Shown here one piece after another: positions 9,261-17,819 of a stretch of 64,000 nt of DNA. Each line of letters starts with the position of its first letter. Within the stretch, counting starts at the first letter, position 1. The position numbers and the translations under genes are program-made. The notes under the pieces were generated by a model that had not been told where the DNA came from, searched no databases, and worked only from the letters and a program-made list of their open reading frames with translations. The stretch comes from Sphingobacterium thalpophilum (GTDB taxonomy: Bacteria; Bacteroidota; Bacteroidia; Sphingobacteriales; Sphingobacteriaceae): positions 1,922,001 to 1,986,000 of the forward strand of contig NZ_CP151087.1 of NCBI RefSeq assembly GCF_038396785.1. The letters are read 5' to 3'.

Positions 9261-11270
9261 TTAAAAGAAAACTGATATAAGCATATCTATCAGCTTGATT
9301 CCAGCAAAAGGTATCAGTACACCACCTAAACCATAAATGAACAGGTTTCTTCTAAGTAATGCACTTGCTCCAATAGGTTTGTACGCTACACCTTTCAATG
9401 CCAATGGGATCAACATCGGAATGATGATTGCATTGAAAATTACAGCTGATAGGATAGCACTTTCCGGACTGTGTAAATTCATAATATTAAGTCCTTGTAA
9501 TGCTGGAATCGCAGTAATAAACAATGCAGGGATAATGGCAAAATATTTAGCCACATCATTGGCAATGCTGAAAGTAGTCAATGTACCACGGGTCATCAGC
9601 AATTGTTTTCCGATTTCCACCACTTCAATCAGTTTGGTAGGGTCGTTATCCAGATCCACCATATTCCCCGCTTCCTTCGCTGCCTGTGTACCAGAATTCA
9701 TCGCAACGCCTACATCGGCCTGAGCCAATGCCGGAGCATCGTTGGTTCCGTCACCCATCATGGCTACCAATCGACCTTCTGATTGTTCTTTTTTGATGTA
9801 ATTCATCTTGTCCTCGGGCTTTGCTTCAGCAATGAAGTCATCGACACCCGCTTTCTCTGCTATAAATTTTGCAGTTAAAGGATTGTCACCGGTTACCATC
9901 ACGGTTTTAATACCCATTTTACGCAGACGTTCAAAACGTTCCTGAATACCGGGTTTGATGATGTCCTGTAATTCGATCACTCCTAAAGCGACTTCATTCT
10001 CTGACACGACGAGCGGTGTACCACCATTAGAAGAGATAGCTTTAACTTTTTCCTCAACTTCTTTTGGAAACGTATTGCCTGCTCGTGTAACCATGTTTTT
10101 AATGGCATCCGTGGCACCTTTTCGGATACGTGTGTCTTCATAGTCTATACCTGAACTTCTTGTCTCCGCCGTAAACTTAATAAACTGAGGGTTTCTTGCT
10201 TCATAGCTTAATGGATTAACCCCGGCAAGTTCGATAATCGATTTTCCTTCCGGTGTCTCATCAGCCATGGAGCTCAATACCGCAGCTTTTATTAATCTTT
10301 TCTCATCAATGCCATGGGCAGCATGAAAATGGGTTGCTTTGCGGTTACCAATGGTAATTGTTCCTGTTTTATCCAATAGCAAAACATCAATGTCACCAGC
10401 GGTTTCAACCGCTTTACCACTTTTGGTAATTACATTGGCTCTCAAGGCTCTGTCCATCCCGGCAATCCCGATGGCGGACAGTAAACCGCCGATGGTAGTT
10501 GGGATCAGACAGACAAACAGGGAAATAAACGATGCAATGGTAATTCCCACATTGGCGTAATCAGCAAATGGTTTGAGTGTCACACAGACAATGATAAATA
10601 CCAATGTAAACCCTGCCAACAAAATCGTTAAAGCGATTTCGTTAGGTGTTTTTTGTCGGGCAGCACCTTCTACCAACGCAATCATTTTGTCCAGGAAGCT
10701 TTCACCGGGTTGCGTTGTCACCTGCACCACGATTTTATCCGACAAAACTTTGGTACCACCCGTTACAGAACTTTTATCACCGCCGGCTTCACGGATTACA
10801 GGAGCAGACTCTCCGGTAATGGCACTTTCATCAATGGTAGCCAAACCTTCAATAATTTCTCCATCGGTTGGGATAATATCGCCTGCTTCACAGATGAAAA
10901 TATCGCCTTTTTGCAATTGCGCAGACGAGATGGTTTTTCCGTTTTTCAATCTTGCAGGAGTTTCCTCTCTCGTCTTACGCAGACTATCAGCCTGTGCCTT
11001 ACCTCTTGCTTCGGCAATAGCTTCCGCAAAGTTGGCAAACAACAGCGTTAGTAACAGGATGATAAAAACCGTAAAATTATAGCCAAAACTTCCTTGTCCC
11101 TGAGCTCCTGCCAATGTCCAGAGGCTCACGGCTAACATGACCAAGGTACCGATCCATACAGTAAACATGACCGGATTACGGAACATGGTTTTCGGATTGA
11201 GTTTCACAAAAGATTGCTTCAAGGCTTCCTGAACCATATCTTTTTGAAACAATGATGTATTATTGTTCAT
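9261..11270 (-). CDS. kdpB: KdpB, catalytic P-type ATPase subunit
   Basis: The 669-residue P-type ATPase has the phosphorylation motif DKTGTIT (Asp near residue 300), the actuator motif TGES, the nucleotide-binding region, and the hinge [12 protein letters not shown]. It hydrolyses ATP to drive K+ uptake through KdpA in the cytoplasmic membrane. Length is close to the usual 680. It sits 20 bases after kdpA, and the order kdpA-kdpB-kdpC is canonical. Confidence 0.97.
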   Translation of the reverse strand: MNNNTSLFQKDMVQEALKQSFVKLNPKTMFRNPVMFTVWIGTLVMLAVSLWTLAGAQGQGSFGYNFTVFIILLLTLLFANFAEAIAEARGKAQADSLRKTREETPARLKNGKTISSAQLQKGDIFICEAGDIIPTDGEIIEGLATIDESAITGESAPVIREAGGDKSSVTGGTKVLSDKIVVQVTTQPGESFLDKMIALVEGAARQKTPNEIALTILLAGFTLVFIIVCVTLKPFADYANVGITIASFISLFVCLIPTTIGGLLSAIGIAGMDRALRANVITKSGKAVETAGDIDVLLLDKTGTITIGNRKATHFHAAHGIDEKRLIKAAVLSSMADETPEGKSIIELAGVNPLSYEARNPQFIKFTAETRSSGIDYEDTRIRKGATDAIKNMVTRAGNTFPKEVEEKVKAISSNGGTPLVVSENEVALGVIELQDIIKPGIQERFERLRKMGIKTVMVTGDNPLTAKFIAEKAGVDDFIAEAKPEDKMNYIKKEQSEGRLVAMMGDGTNDAPALAQADVGVAMNSGTQAAKEAGNMVDLDNDPTKLIEVVEIGKQLLMTRGTLTTFSIANDVAKYFAIIPALFITAIPALQGLNIMNLHSPESAILSAVIFNAIIIPMLIPLALKGVAYKPIGASALLRRNLFIYGLGGVLIPFAGIKLIDMLISVFF

Positions 11271-11290
11271 TTCTAAATTCTTTAATCAGT

Positions 11291-12979
11291 TTAATAAAGT
11301 GAGAAGTATTCTGCAATTGGGCCTAATGCCAAAACCGGGAAGAATGCCAAAGCAGCTACAATAGCGATTACGGCGAACACCATCAGTCCGAAAGTGGCTG
11401 TATCGGTCTTCAATGTTCCGTCTCCTTCCGGTACAAATTTCTTTTGTGCCAATAAGCCTGCAATTGCAACGGGACCTATGATCGGTAAGAATCTGGAAAG
11501 GATCAGTACAAATCCGGTACTGATATTCCACCAAGGTGTGTTATCACCCAGCCCTTCAAACCCGCTACCGTTATTGGCAGATGATGAGGTATATTCATAA
11601 AGCATTTCGCTAAGTCCATGAAATCCCGGGTTATTGAGAGAGTCAGCCGTATACTGTGGTAAAGCTGCTGCCAATGCTGTTCCGACAAGTATCAGGAACG
11701 GATGTAACAGGGCGATAATCATGGCGATTTTCATTTCTCTCGCTTCTACTTTTTTACCCAGGAACTCGGGCGTTCTTCCCACCATCAATCCACTGATAAA
11801 TACAGCCAGTATGATGAAAATAAAGAAGTTCAATAAACCGACTCCGACCCCACCGTAGAATGCATTGATCATCATGGCCAGTAATTCATTCATCCCGGAT
11901 AATGCCATCGAACTATCATGCATGGAGTTCACTGACCCCGTAGAGATCACGGTGGTTACGATACTCCAAAATCCTGATGCAGGTGCTCCTAATCGGATTT
12001 CTTTCCCTTCCATAGCTCCCAATGAATTATCGATACCCATCGCTGCAATAGCAGGGTTTCCGTTCATCTCCATATTGATATTTGGAATAGTCAGCATTAG
12101 AAAACCTACCGTCATTACGCCGAATATCATCCACGAGAGTTTTCTTCTTCTGATAAAATAGCCAAAGGCAAAAATCATAGCCAAAGGCACAATCAGCTGG
12201 GCAACCATTTCTACCATATTGGATAGATAGGATGGGTTTTCAAACGGGTGGGCAGAGTTTACACCAAAGAATCCACCACCGTTAGTTCCTACGTGTTTAA
12301 TGGGGACAAAAGCAGCTGCTGGCCCTCTTGACACCTCTACAGAATCTCCCTGTAAAGTAGTGATGGTATCTTTTCCCTCAAAAGTCATCGGCGTGCCTTC
12401 AAACGCCAGTATGATGGCTACTACAAATGATATGGGTAATAAAATACGGGTACAGGATTTTACAAAATTGCTGTAGAAGTTTCCCAGGGTATCGGCCGTT
12501 TTATCTCTGAATGCCCTGAACAATACTACTGCGGCTGCCATGCCGGTTCCTGCACTTACAAACTGTAAAAACATCAGCCAGTACTGCCCCAGATAGCTTA
12601 ATCCTGATTCCCCTGAATAGTGCTGCAGATTACAGTTTACCACAAATGATATGACGGTATTAAATGCAAGGTCTGCCGACATACTCGGGTTTTTATCCGG
12701 GTTCAAAGGAAGATTTCCCTGATTCATCAAAACAACCATTCCTAACAGGAACCAGACCATATTGATCGAGATCATCACGACCATCTGCTGTTTCCAGTTC
12801 ATCTCTGTATGTGGATTGATACCACTGATTTTGTAAAAGATCCGTTCTATTGGATTAAAAATGGGATCGAGCAGCGTTTTTTCGCCGCCATATACTTTTG
12901 CGATGTATTTACCCAGCGGTATTGCCAGCAATATCGACAAGGTAAACATTACGATTATTCCTAAAATTTCTGTGTTCAT
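11291..12979 (-). CDS. kdpA: KdpA, K+-binding and translocating subunit
   Basis: A 562-residue, multi-helix membrane protein of the K+ channel-like superfamily. Selectivity-filter loops are visible, for example NTVISFVVNCNLQHYSGE, KHVGTNGGGFFGVNSAHPFENP and SSANNGSGFEGL. It forms the pore of the high-affinity K+ pump. Length is normal. It starts 5 bases after the last of the tiny ORFs of the leader. Confidence 0.97.
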   Translation of the reverse strand: MNTEILGIIVMFTLSILLAIPLGKYIAKVYGGEKTLLDPIFNPIERIFYKISGINPHTEMNWKQQMVVMISINMVWFLLGMVVLMNQGNLPLNPDKNPSMSADLAFNTVISFVVNCNLQHYSGESGLSYLGQYWLMFLQFVSAGTGMAAAVVLFRAFRDKTADTLGNFYSNFVKSCTRILLPISFVVAIILAFEGTPMTFEGKDTITTLQGDSVEVSRGPAAAFVPIKHVGTNGGGFFGVNSAHPFENPSYLSNMVEMVAQLIVPLAMIFAFGYFIRRRKLSWMIFGVMTVGFLMLTIPNINMEMNGNPAIAAMGIDNSLGAMEGKEIRLGAPASGFWSIVTTVISTGSVNSMHDSSMALSGMNELLAMMINAFYGGVGVGLLNFFIFIILAVFISGLMVGRTPEFLGKKVEAREMKIAMIIALLHPFLILVGTALAAALPQYTADSLNNPGFHGLSEMLYEYTSSSANNGSGFEGLGDNTPWWNISTGFVLILSRFLPIIGPVAIAGLLAQKKFVPEGDGTLKTDTATFGLMVFAVIAIVAALAFFPVLALGPIAEYFSLY

Positions 12980-12984
12980 TTTTA

Positions 12985-13098
12985 TTAATTAAATATGGTT
13001 TTAAACATCCACCCAAACAGTTTGACGAATGCCAATACGATCAGGAATATCAAGGCAATTCGAGCTACATCTTTCATTTCATTGATTATCTTTTTCAT
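12985..13098 (-). CDS. Small membrane protein (37 aa) before kdpA
   Basis: ATG at 13098 opens a 37-residue peptide (MKKIINEMKDVARIALIFL, then a hydrophobic stretch ending GWMFKTIFN) with one predicted membrane helix at about 13-34. Its start overlaps the stop of the preceding tiny ORF by four bases (ATGA), and its stop is 5 bases before kdpA. The overlap and the intact frame argue for translation. A longer reading from 13176 would run through the upstream ORF in another frame and is less likely. Function unknown; a Kdp accessory peptide is a guess from position. Confidence 0.6.
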   Translation of the reverse strand: MKKIINEMKDVARIALIFLIVLAFVKLFGWMFKTIFN

Positions 13099-13208
13099 AG
13101 CAATATTTGAATTTTTAGAAACGCCAAATAGATAATAGAAATGAAGAACAGCACCCAGAATATAATGGATATCCATACCTTGATCTTCATCTTTGTATTT
13201 TTCTTCAT
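13095..13208 (-). CDS. Small membrane protein (37 aa) after kdpF
   Basis: A 37-residue ORF from ATG 13208 to TGA 13095: a basic N-terminus (MKKNTKMKIK) followed by one strongly hydrophobic helix (VWISIIFWVLFFISIIYLAF). Basic-then-hydrophobic layout predicts a single-pass peptide with the N-terminus in the cytosol. It lies 13 bases after the kdpF stop and is coupled to the next ORF by ATGA. I do not recognise a family. Confidence 0.6.
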   Translation of the reverse strand: MKKNTKMKIKVWISIIFWVLFFISIIYLAFLKIQILL

Positions 13209-13221
13209 CTGCTGAAACGGT

Positions 13222-13299
13222 TTAAAATTTTTCCGGTTTAAGCAATACGTAGCAGATATAAGCAAATACACCTATTGCTACTATAAATAATGCGGTCAT
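13222..13299 (-). CDS. kdpF: KdpF, small stabilising subunit
   Basis: A 25-residue single-helix peptide, MTALFIVAIGVFAYICYVLL followed by KPEKF. The ending LLKPEKF matches the classic KdpF tail (LLRPEKF in E. coli), which is diagnostic despite the size. KdpF binds lipid and stabilises KdpFABC. Its ATG overlaps the stop of the preceding 127-residue gene (ATGA), so it is translationally coupled. Two more tiny ORFs separate it from kdpA, unlike E. coli, where kdpF abuts kdpA. Confidence 0.9.
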   Translation of the reverse strand: MTALFIVAIGVFAYICYVLLKPEKF

Positions 13300-13679
13300 A
13301 GACTTGTTTTTTGTATTAAATAATTTGTATGCTGAAACTGATAAACATGTTTCAGGTTATTAGGGATAAGTTGATACACGTATATCCATTGTTCTGCTGT
13401 ACAACGCCTTTTCATTCCTTCAAAAGAGCGGACAAAAAGATTCTCAATAATATACCTTACGTATTCATTTCCTCTTTTATGGAGCCAACCGATAAACTTA
13501 ATTCTCACCCCAATTTTCTCTATCTGTCCCTTGGAGAGTAGAAGATTGATATGGTTAACGATTGCCTGAAATATGCCTGCAAAGTTTCTTTTCGAGGATA
13601 ATTCGGTGATTTCTTCTTGAATTTCCCCATAATGCTGAGCCAGATAAACGCTGGCTGCATTTTCGTTTATTTCATTCAT
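13296..13679 (-). CDS. Unknown protein in kdp leader, paralogue 1
   Basis: A 127-residue soluble, mostly helical protein with no signal or membrane helix. It shares a block with the 119-residue protein at 13976-14335: RGNEYVRYIIENLFVRSF here against GGNQYTRNAIENEFLTAL there, then LIPNNLK against LFPIELR. The two are therefore paralogues and probably one domain family, possibly the DUF7674 type that accompanies Bacteroidota kdp loci (from memory, not checked). It overlaps kdpF by 4 bases. Function unknown; its place suggests a cytosolic regulator or assembly factor for the K+ pump. Confidence 0.75.
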   Translation of the reverse strand: MNEINENAASVYLAQHYGEIQEEITELSSKRNFAGIFQAIVNHINLLLSKGQIEKIGVRIKFIGWLHKRGNEYVRYIIENLFVRSFEGMKRRCTAEQWIYVYQLIPNNLKHVYQFQHTNYLIQKTSL

Positions 13680-13694
13680 TGTTCTGATTGTTTT

Positions 13695-13805
13695 TTATTT
13701 GCTGAAAAACATCCCATAGAAAATGCAGAAGACAATAAATGCTAAAAGTATTTTTGCCAATATATCTGTAACTATTTCTCTGTTTGATTTTCGTTCTTTT
13801 TTCAT
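13695..13805 (-). CDS. Small membrane protein (36 aa) in kdp leader
   Basis: ATG 13805 to TAA 13695 gives 36 residues: a charged N-terminus (MKKERKSNREIVTD) followed by a helix (about 15-34) ending GMFFSK. It overlaps the stop of the previous ORF by four bases and ends 15 bases before the 127-residue gene. The layout is like the other tiny ORFs in this leader. No family recognised. Confidence 0.6.
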   Translation of the reverse strand: MKKERKSNREIVTDILAKILLAFIVFCIFYGMFFSK

Positions 13806-13969
13806 CTGCTGATTAATTGAAAGAATAAGAAGAAAAAGACAAAGCCAATTAAAAGACCTGCAAACCCACCAAGCTTTACAGAGGCTGCAAACAGGAGAAA
13901 TAATAATATTGCTAATGCTGCCTTTTTTATTTTAGAAGACCACTGTTCTTTCTCTTTTGAAACTTTCAT
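13802..13969 (-). CDS. Small membrane protein (55 aa) in kdp leader
   Basis: A 55-residue ORF from ATG 13969 to TGA 13802. After a charged start (MKVSKEKEQWSSKIKK) come one long or two short hydrophobic helices, with GGFAGLLIGFVFF as a turn and second helix. It starts 6 bases after the 119-residue gene and is coupled to the next ORF by ATGA. Function unknown. Confidence 0.6.
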   Translation of the reverse strand: MKVSKEKEQWSSKIKKAALAILLFLLFAASVKLGGFAGLLIGFVFFFLFFQLISR

Positions 13970-13975
13970 GTTTAC

Positions 13976-14335
13976 TTAGTTTTCCAAAATGGTTTTGATA
14001 TATCCTTTTCGCAATTCGATCGGAAATAAATCCAGGTGTTTTTTTAGACTACCTGGGCTCTCATCAAACGACAATGCTGTCAGGAACTCATTTTCAATAG
14101 CATTTCGTGTGTATTGATTTCCTCCCTGATACAAAAGATTAATCACTTTCGCTATCTCCTGAACACGCTCTATTTCGTCCTCCAATCCCGAATAAATTTT
14201 CTGGGAACAAACTTCTGCCAGTTTGTGAAGCAATAGGTAGTCTGCAATAGCGTCATCCAGGTTATCCAAATCAGGAATTAGTCTTGCAGCTTCAGGAGCC
14301 CACTGTTGTATCGTATTTATTATTTTTGTTTTCAT
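13976..14335 (-). CDS. Unknown protein in kdp leader, paralogue 2
   Basis: A 119-residue soluble helical protein, paralogous to the 127-residue protein at 13296-13679 through the shared block GGNQYTRNAIENEFL and the LFPIELRKGY segment. No membrane helix or enzyme motif is visible. It starts 6 bases after a 27-residue ORF. Having two copies, each followed by tiny membrane ORFs, suggests that a small cassette was duplicated in this leader. Function unknown. Confidence 0.75.
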   Translation of the reverse strand: MKTKIINTIQQWAPEAARLIPDLDNLDDAIADYLLLHKLAEVCSQKIYSGLEDEIERVQEIAKVINLLYQGGNQYTRNAIENEFLTALSFDESPGSLKKHLDLFPIELRKGYIKTILEN

Positions 14336-14341
14336 CTTATT

Positions 14342-14425
14342 TTAGATTTTCTCAAAGAAGTCGATTGACTTTATGAACAGACCGAAGCAGGCTAACCCTG
14401 CGAGTACTAAAACTGTTGTTATCAT
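14342..14425 (-). CDS. Small membrane protein (27 aa) in kdp leader
   Basis: ATG 14425 to TAA 14342 encodes 27 residues, MITTVLVLAGLACFGLFIKS followed by IDFFEKI: one membrane helix and a short charged tail. It resembles KdpF in size and layout but lacks the KPEKF tail. It lies 16 bases after the first ORF of the chain and 6 bases before the 119-residue gene. Confidence 0.55.
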   Translation of the reverse strand: MITTVLVLAGLACFGLFIKSIDFFEKI

Positions 14426-14441
14426 GTTATAAATTTTAAGA

Positions 14442-14585
14442 TTATACCTCACTAATGTGCTTCATAATTGCTCCGAATATCAACATCACGATCAATGCAA
14501 AAAGCAATAAATGATATGATTTGAGCCATTTTGGAAACGACGGCGGTTCTTTTTGCTGTTTCCATTTGACATTTCTTTTTCTCAT
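14442..14585 (-). CDS. Small membrane protein (47 aa), first gene of kdp operon
   Basis: A 47-residue ORF from ATG 14585: basic, proline-containing N-terminus (MRKRNVKWKQQKEPPSFPKW), a helix (LLLFALIVMLIFGAIM) and a short tail. It is the most upstream ORF of the kdp chain and follows the regulatory region 14586-14903. No family recognised; the charged start and single helix are as in the other small ORFs here. Confidence 0.55.
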   Translation of the reverse strand: MRKRNVKWKQQKEPPSFPKWLKSYHLLLFALIVMLIFGAIMKHISEV

Positions 14586-14903
14586 TTTTAATTTCGTTTG
14601 TATACACTATGCCAATATCTATTCCAGTGAAGATTAATTTTAATTAATATGCTGTAAATAAGACTGTTATTTAGTTTGTCTTGATTCTTTGTCTCGAAAA
14701 ACCTTCTCATAATGATAGGGTCATTCTCATAATGATACTGCCGTGCCAATTTATTGTAAAAGCTGTACTGCCTAGTCGGAGCTATATTGCCTTGATTAGT
14801 AAGGAGAATCGTTTTGAATTTTATATTTTTGTACTTTGTATAATCGAAAAATGACTGGTTTCCAAGTCATTTTCAGCATAAACTAGAGGGATAATTATAA
14901 AAG
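14586..14903. promoter_or_regulatory. Divergent kdp/nhaA control region
   Basis: This 318-base gap separates the kdp operon (minus) from nhaA (plus) and holds no ORF. Two exact 14-base copies of TTCTCATAATGATA lie at 14704-14717 and 14724-14737, start to start 20 bases (two helical turns). Each holds the near-palindrome TCATAATGA. That spacing is typical of paired activator sites. No TAnnTTTG element is seen on the minus strand, but sigma-54-like -24 boxes (TTGGCACG at 14742-14749, TTGGCAT at 14609-14615) and a degenerate TGG-N8-TTGGC (14612-14627) are. An inverted repeat AATGACT-N8-AGTCATT at 14850-14871 lies 33 bases before nhaA. Confidence 0.5.
14704..14737. repeat. Tandem 14-bp repeats, probable activator sites
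   Basis: Two identical copies of TTCTCATAATGATA (14704-14717 and 14724-14737) separated by six bases. They are 119-150 bases upstream of the first kdp-leader ORF and 167-200 bases upstream of nhaA. The sigma-54 response regulator at 22295-23632 is the best candidate to bind them; this is inference. Confidence 0.6.
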
Positions 14904-16235
14904 ATGAATAAAGTAAAAAGGACGCCTATTGAAAAAATTGTATCGCCTATACAGAGCTTCATTAAGAATGAAAAAGCAGGTGGAATTGTATTGGGTATTA
15001 GTGTAGTTATTGCTTTGATATTAGCAAACTCACCATTAGCAGAAGAGTATCACCATATTCTCGAACACAGGTTTGGTTTTCAATTAGACGGAAATACTTA
15101 TTTTGAGTATAACCTGCATCACTGGATCAATGATGGTCTGATGGCTATTTTTTTCTTTGTGGTCGGTTTGGAACTAAAAAGAGAGATTGTCGGAGGCGAG
15201 TTGTCCAATCCACGTAAAGCGCTATTACCCATTGCTGCGGCATTTGGTGGTATGGCCGTACCAGCGGCTATATATCTGTTCCTGAATCCAACAGGGGAAG
15301 TGCACAGCGGTTGGGGTATTCCGATGGCAACAGATATAGCATTTGCCCTAGGTGTGCTTTATTTATTAGGGAACAAAATTCCGCTAACGCTCAAAGTATT
15401 TTTAACGGCTTTGGCTATTGTCGACGATTTAGGAGCCGTGCTGGTCATCGCTTTTTTCTATACATCGGACATATCCATGTTTCATTTGATCATCGGTGCT
15501 TTGGTACTATTGACGATGTATATTGGTAATAAAATGGGCGTGCGAAGCATTTTGTTCTACGCTATTTTAGGGATAGGTGGTGTCTGGACTACATTTTTGT
15601 TGTCAGGTGTGCATGCGACAATTGCCGCAGTACTTGCCGCGTTTACTATTCCGGCAGATGTGAAGATCAATGAAAAAATATTCAGCAATAATATTCAACG
15701 GTTGCTGGATAAGTTTAAAGGAATAGATCCGGACAACAGTAAACCTACGCTGACGAATGAACAGCTGCATATTCTCGAAGAAATTCAAAATAGTACGGTT
15801 GCAGCTACTCCACCATTACAAAGATTGGAACATGCGATGCACCCCATGGTAACTTTTATAATCATTCCGATCTTTGCATTGGCAAATGCAGGCGTTTCAT
15901 TGGCGATAGATATGGAGCATTTGTTCAGTACCAATGTGGCATTGGGCGTCGCCTTAGGCTTGTTGGTCGGTAAAGTAGTAGGGGTTGTCGGTTTTACATG
16001 GCTTCTGGTTAAGCTTAAAGTTGCTCCTTTCCCGGAAGGGATGAATATACGAAACCTATTTGGTGTAGGTTTGCTTGCTTCTATTGGATTTACCATGTCA
16101 TTATTTGTGACTTCATTAGCTTTTTCGCATGAGGAATATATGACACAGGCTAAAATCGGAATTTTTGCAGCATCCATTATCGGCGGTGTATTGGGATATT
16201 ACGTACTCAGTAAACAGGGTAAAAAGCAATCTTAA
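14904..16235 (+). CDS. nhaA: NhaA Na+/H+ antiporter
   Basis: The 443-residue protein is a typical NhaA: about twelve membrane helices, the helix-IV unwound region GWGIPMATDIAFALGVL, and the catalytic paired aspartates in ALAIVDDLGAVLVI. It exchanges internal Na+ for external protons in the cytoplasmic membrane and protects against Na+ and alkaline stress. It starts a plus-strand set of ion-homeostasis genes, 13 bases before the DUF389 gene, divergent from kdp. Confidence 0.95.
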   Translation: MNKVKRTPIEKIVSPIQSFIKNEKAGGIVLGISVVIALILANSPLAEEYHHILEHRFGFQLDGNTYFEYNLHHWINDGLMAIFFFVVGLELKREIVGGELSNPRKALLPIAAAFGGMAVPAAIYLFLNPTGEVHSGWGIPMATDIAFALGVLYLLGNKIPLTLKVFLTALAIVDDLGAVLVIAFFYTSDISMFHLIIGALVLLTMYIGNKMGVRSILFYAILGIGGVWTTFLLSGVHATIAAVLAAFTIPADVKINEKIFSNNIQRLLDKFKGIDPDNSKPTLTNEQLHILEEIQNSTVAATPPLQRLEHAMHPMVTFIIIPIFALANAGVSLAIDMEHLFSTNVALGVALGLLVGKVVGVVGFTWLLVKLKVAPFPEGMNIRNLFGVGLLASIGFTMSLFVTSLAFSHEEYMTQAKIGIFAASIIGGVLGYYVLSKQGKKQS

Positions 16236-16248
16236 TGTAGAATAGCAG

Positions 16249-17556
16249 ATGAGTAATAAAATATGGGACTTTATCAACCTGCACAATGGTGAAGAAGATA
16301 AACAAAAGGTTTTAGAAAACGTAACGGCTAACATATCCTTCCGGGGTTCAAACCTCTGGATATTGGCTTGTGCTATCATTATTGCTTCTGTTGGATTGAA
16401 TGTCAATTCCACTGCGGTGATTATTGGTGCGATGCTGATATCACCATTGATGGGGCCTATATTGGGGGCAGGATTTGCGTTAGGAACCTATAACTTCCTC
16501 CTTTTAAGGAAATCTATTAAAAACCTATTAATAGCCACCGTTGTAAGTCTACTTGTCTCGGCATTTTATTTCTATATCAGTCCGTTCAAAGATGTACAGT
16601 CTGAATTGTTGGCTCGTACTTCACCTAACATCTATGACGTATTGATTGCTTTCTTTGGTGGTTTAGTAGGTGTTATTGCGATCACCCGGGTAGAGAAAGG
16701 AAATCCAATTCCGGGAGTTGCCATTGCGACAGCATTGATGCCTCCGTTATGTACAGCAGGATATGGTTTGGCAACCTTTAATTTTAGTTATTTCTTTGGT
16801 GCCTTTTATCTGTACACGATCAACTGTTTCTTTATCTGTATTGCCACTTTTTTAGTAATCAAGTATTTAAAATATCCTGCATCCGCAACGATCGAGCCTA
16901 AAAATGAAAAGCGTATCCGATATGGTATTACGACTTTAATGATGGTCATGATTATCCCTAGCTTTTATCTGGCTTATAATCTTTTTGAAGAGAAAAAATT
17001 CACAAAAACAGTAGAAGAGTTTATCAGTTCAGAATTTAGCAGCAGAGGTTATACCGTGATTTATAAAAAACTGAATTATAACTCCAAACCTAAAAAAGTG
17101 GATCTGGCTTTTCTTGATAAAAAGCTAAGCAAAGAAGAAATGGAGATGTATAACCGACTATTGGATGAAAGAGGTATTCATAATACAATATTGAGTTTCA
17201 GACAGGATGATGCAGACCTGAAATCTGAAATTCTCAGTGAATTGAATAAGCAGGATGCTTCTTTATCTGAAAAAGATGTTACCATCAATAATTTGAGGCA
17301 GGAATTGAATAGATATAAAGTAAGCGAACCTGGTTTAGTGAAAGAGATCAATGTCCTTTTTCCGGAACTTGAAGATGTGTCCCTCGGCAAAATAGAAAAA
17401 TATACCGGGACCGACAGTGCAAGGATTGAATGGGTGGTTTTATACCATCTTGAAAAGGGAGCAAAAGAAACTGATAAAACCAAAATAAAGAAATGGCTAA
17501 ATGAGCGACTTAAGGTCGATAACACACTGCTTTTGCAAGATACACAGTCAGAATAG
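16249..17556 (+). CDS. DUF389 membrane protein
   Basis: A 435-residue protein of the DUF389 (TIGR00271-like) family. Residues about 30-225 form the membrane domain with the family block NSTAVIIGAMLISPLMGPILG near 48-68 and IATALMPPLCTAGYGLA near 160-176. The remaining 200 residues are soluble and partly coiled coil (about 300-345). The family is found widely and its transport role is unproven. Placement between nhaA and trkH suggests ion or osmotic homeostasis. Confidence 0.85.
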   Translation: MSNKIWDFINLHNGEEDKQKVLENVTANISFRGSNLWILACAIIIASVGLNVNSTAVIIGAMLISPLMGPILGAGFALGTYNFLLLRKSIKNLLIATVVSLLVSAFYFYISPFKDVQSELLARTSPNIYDVLIAFFGGLVGVIAITRVEKGNPIPGVAIATALMPPLCTAGYGLATFNFSYFFGAFYLYTINCFFICIATFLVIKYLKYPASATIEPKNEKRIRYGITTLMMVMIIPSFYLAYNLFEEKKFTKTVEEFISSEFSSRGYTVIYKKLNYNSKPKKVDLAFLDKKLSKEEMEMYNRLLDERGIHNTILSFRQDDADLKSEILSELNKQDASLSEKDVTINNLRQELNRYKVSEPGLVKEINVLFPELEDVSLGKIEKYTGTDSARIEWVVLYHLEKGAKETDKTKIKKWLNERLKVDNTLLLQDTQSE

Positions 17557-17573
17557 CCGGAGAGAAAGAAAGA

Positions 17574-17819
17574 ATGAGAGAGTTTTTATATGCCCGATGG
17601 GTACAGCGGCTTATTGTTATATTACATTTGGTAGCACTTACAGCACTTATTGGTGATTATGGATTTGTACTCCAACCAACCTTGCAATTGGGCATTATTT
17701 CATTGTATTTGTTTGTATTGATCGTAGGTATTTTTTATACTGTACTGAAATACTATTATCATCGGAAAGAATTCATATTAAAAGACCGTTGCAAAAGTGT
17801 TTGGTTTTTATTTTATTGA
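17574..17819 (+). pseudogene. trkH: trkH 5' fragment, cut by IS element
   Basis: The first 69 codons are the N-terminus of a TrkH/KtrB-type K+ transporter (helices at about 12-34 and 38-60, then YYYHRKEFIL). After Leu at 17778-17780 the frame enters the insertion sequence and ends at 17819 after eleven foreign residues. Removing the IS and one copy of the 5-base target duplication joins EFIL to SVFVFDTLSVLF in frame with the ORF at 19105. The interruption therefore looks recent, with no further decay. Confidence 0.85.

Noticed and set aside
10573-11082. 169-residue plus frame inside kdpB
   Set aside because: Antisense shadow of a strongly conserved gene, with no start context or domain.
12985-14585. 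Toxin-antitoxin or phage holin genes in the kdp leader
   Set aside because: Small hydrophobic ORFs suggested this, but the KdpF tail, co-direction with kdpA and tight coupling favour Kdp accessory peptides.
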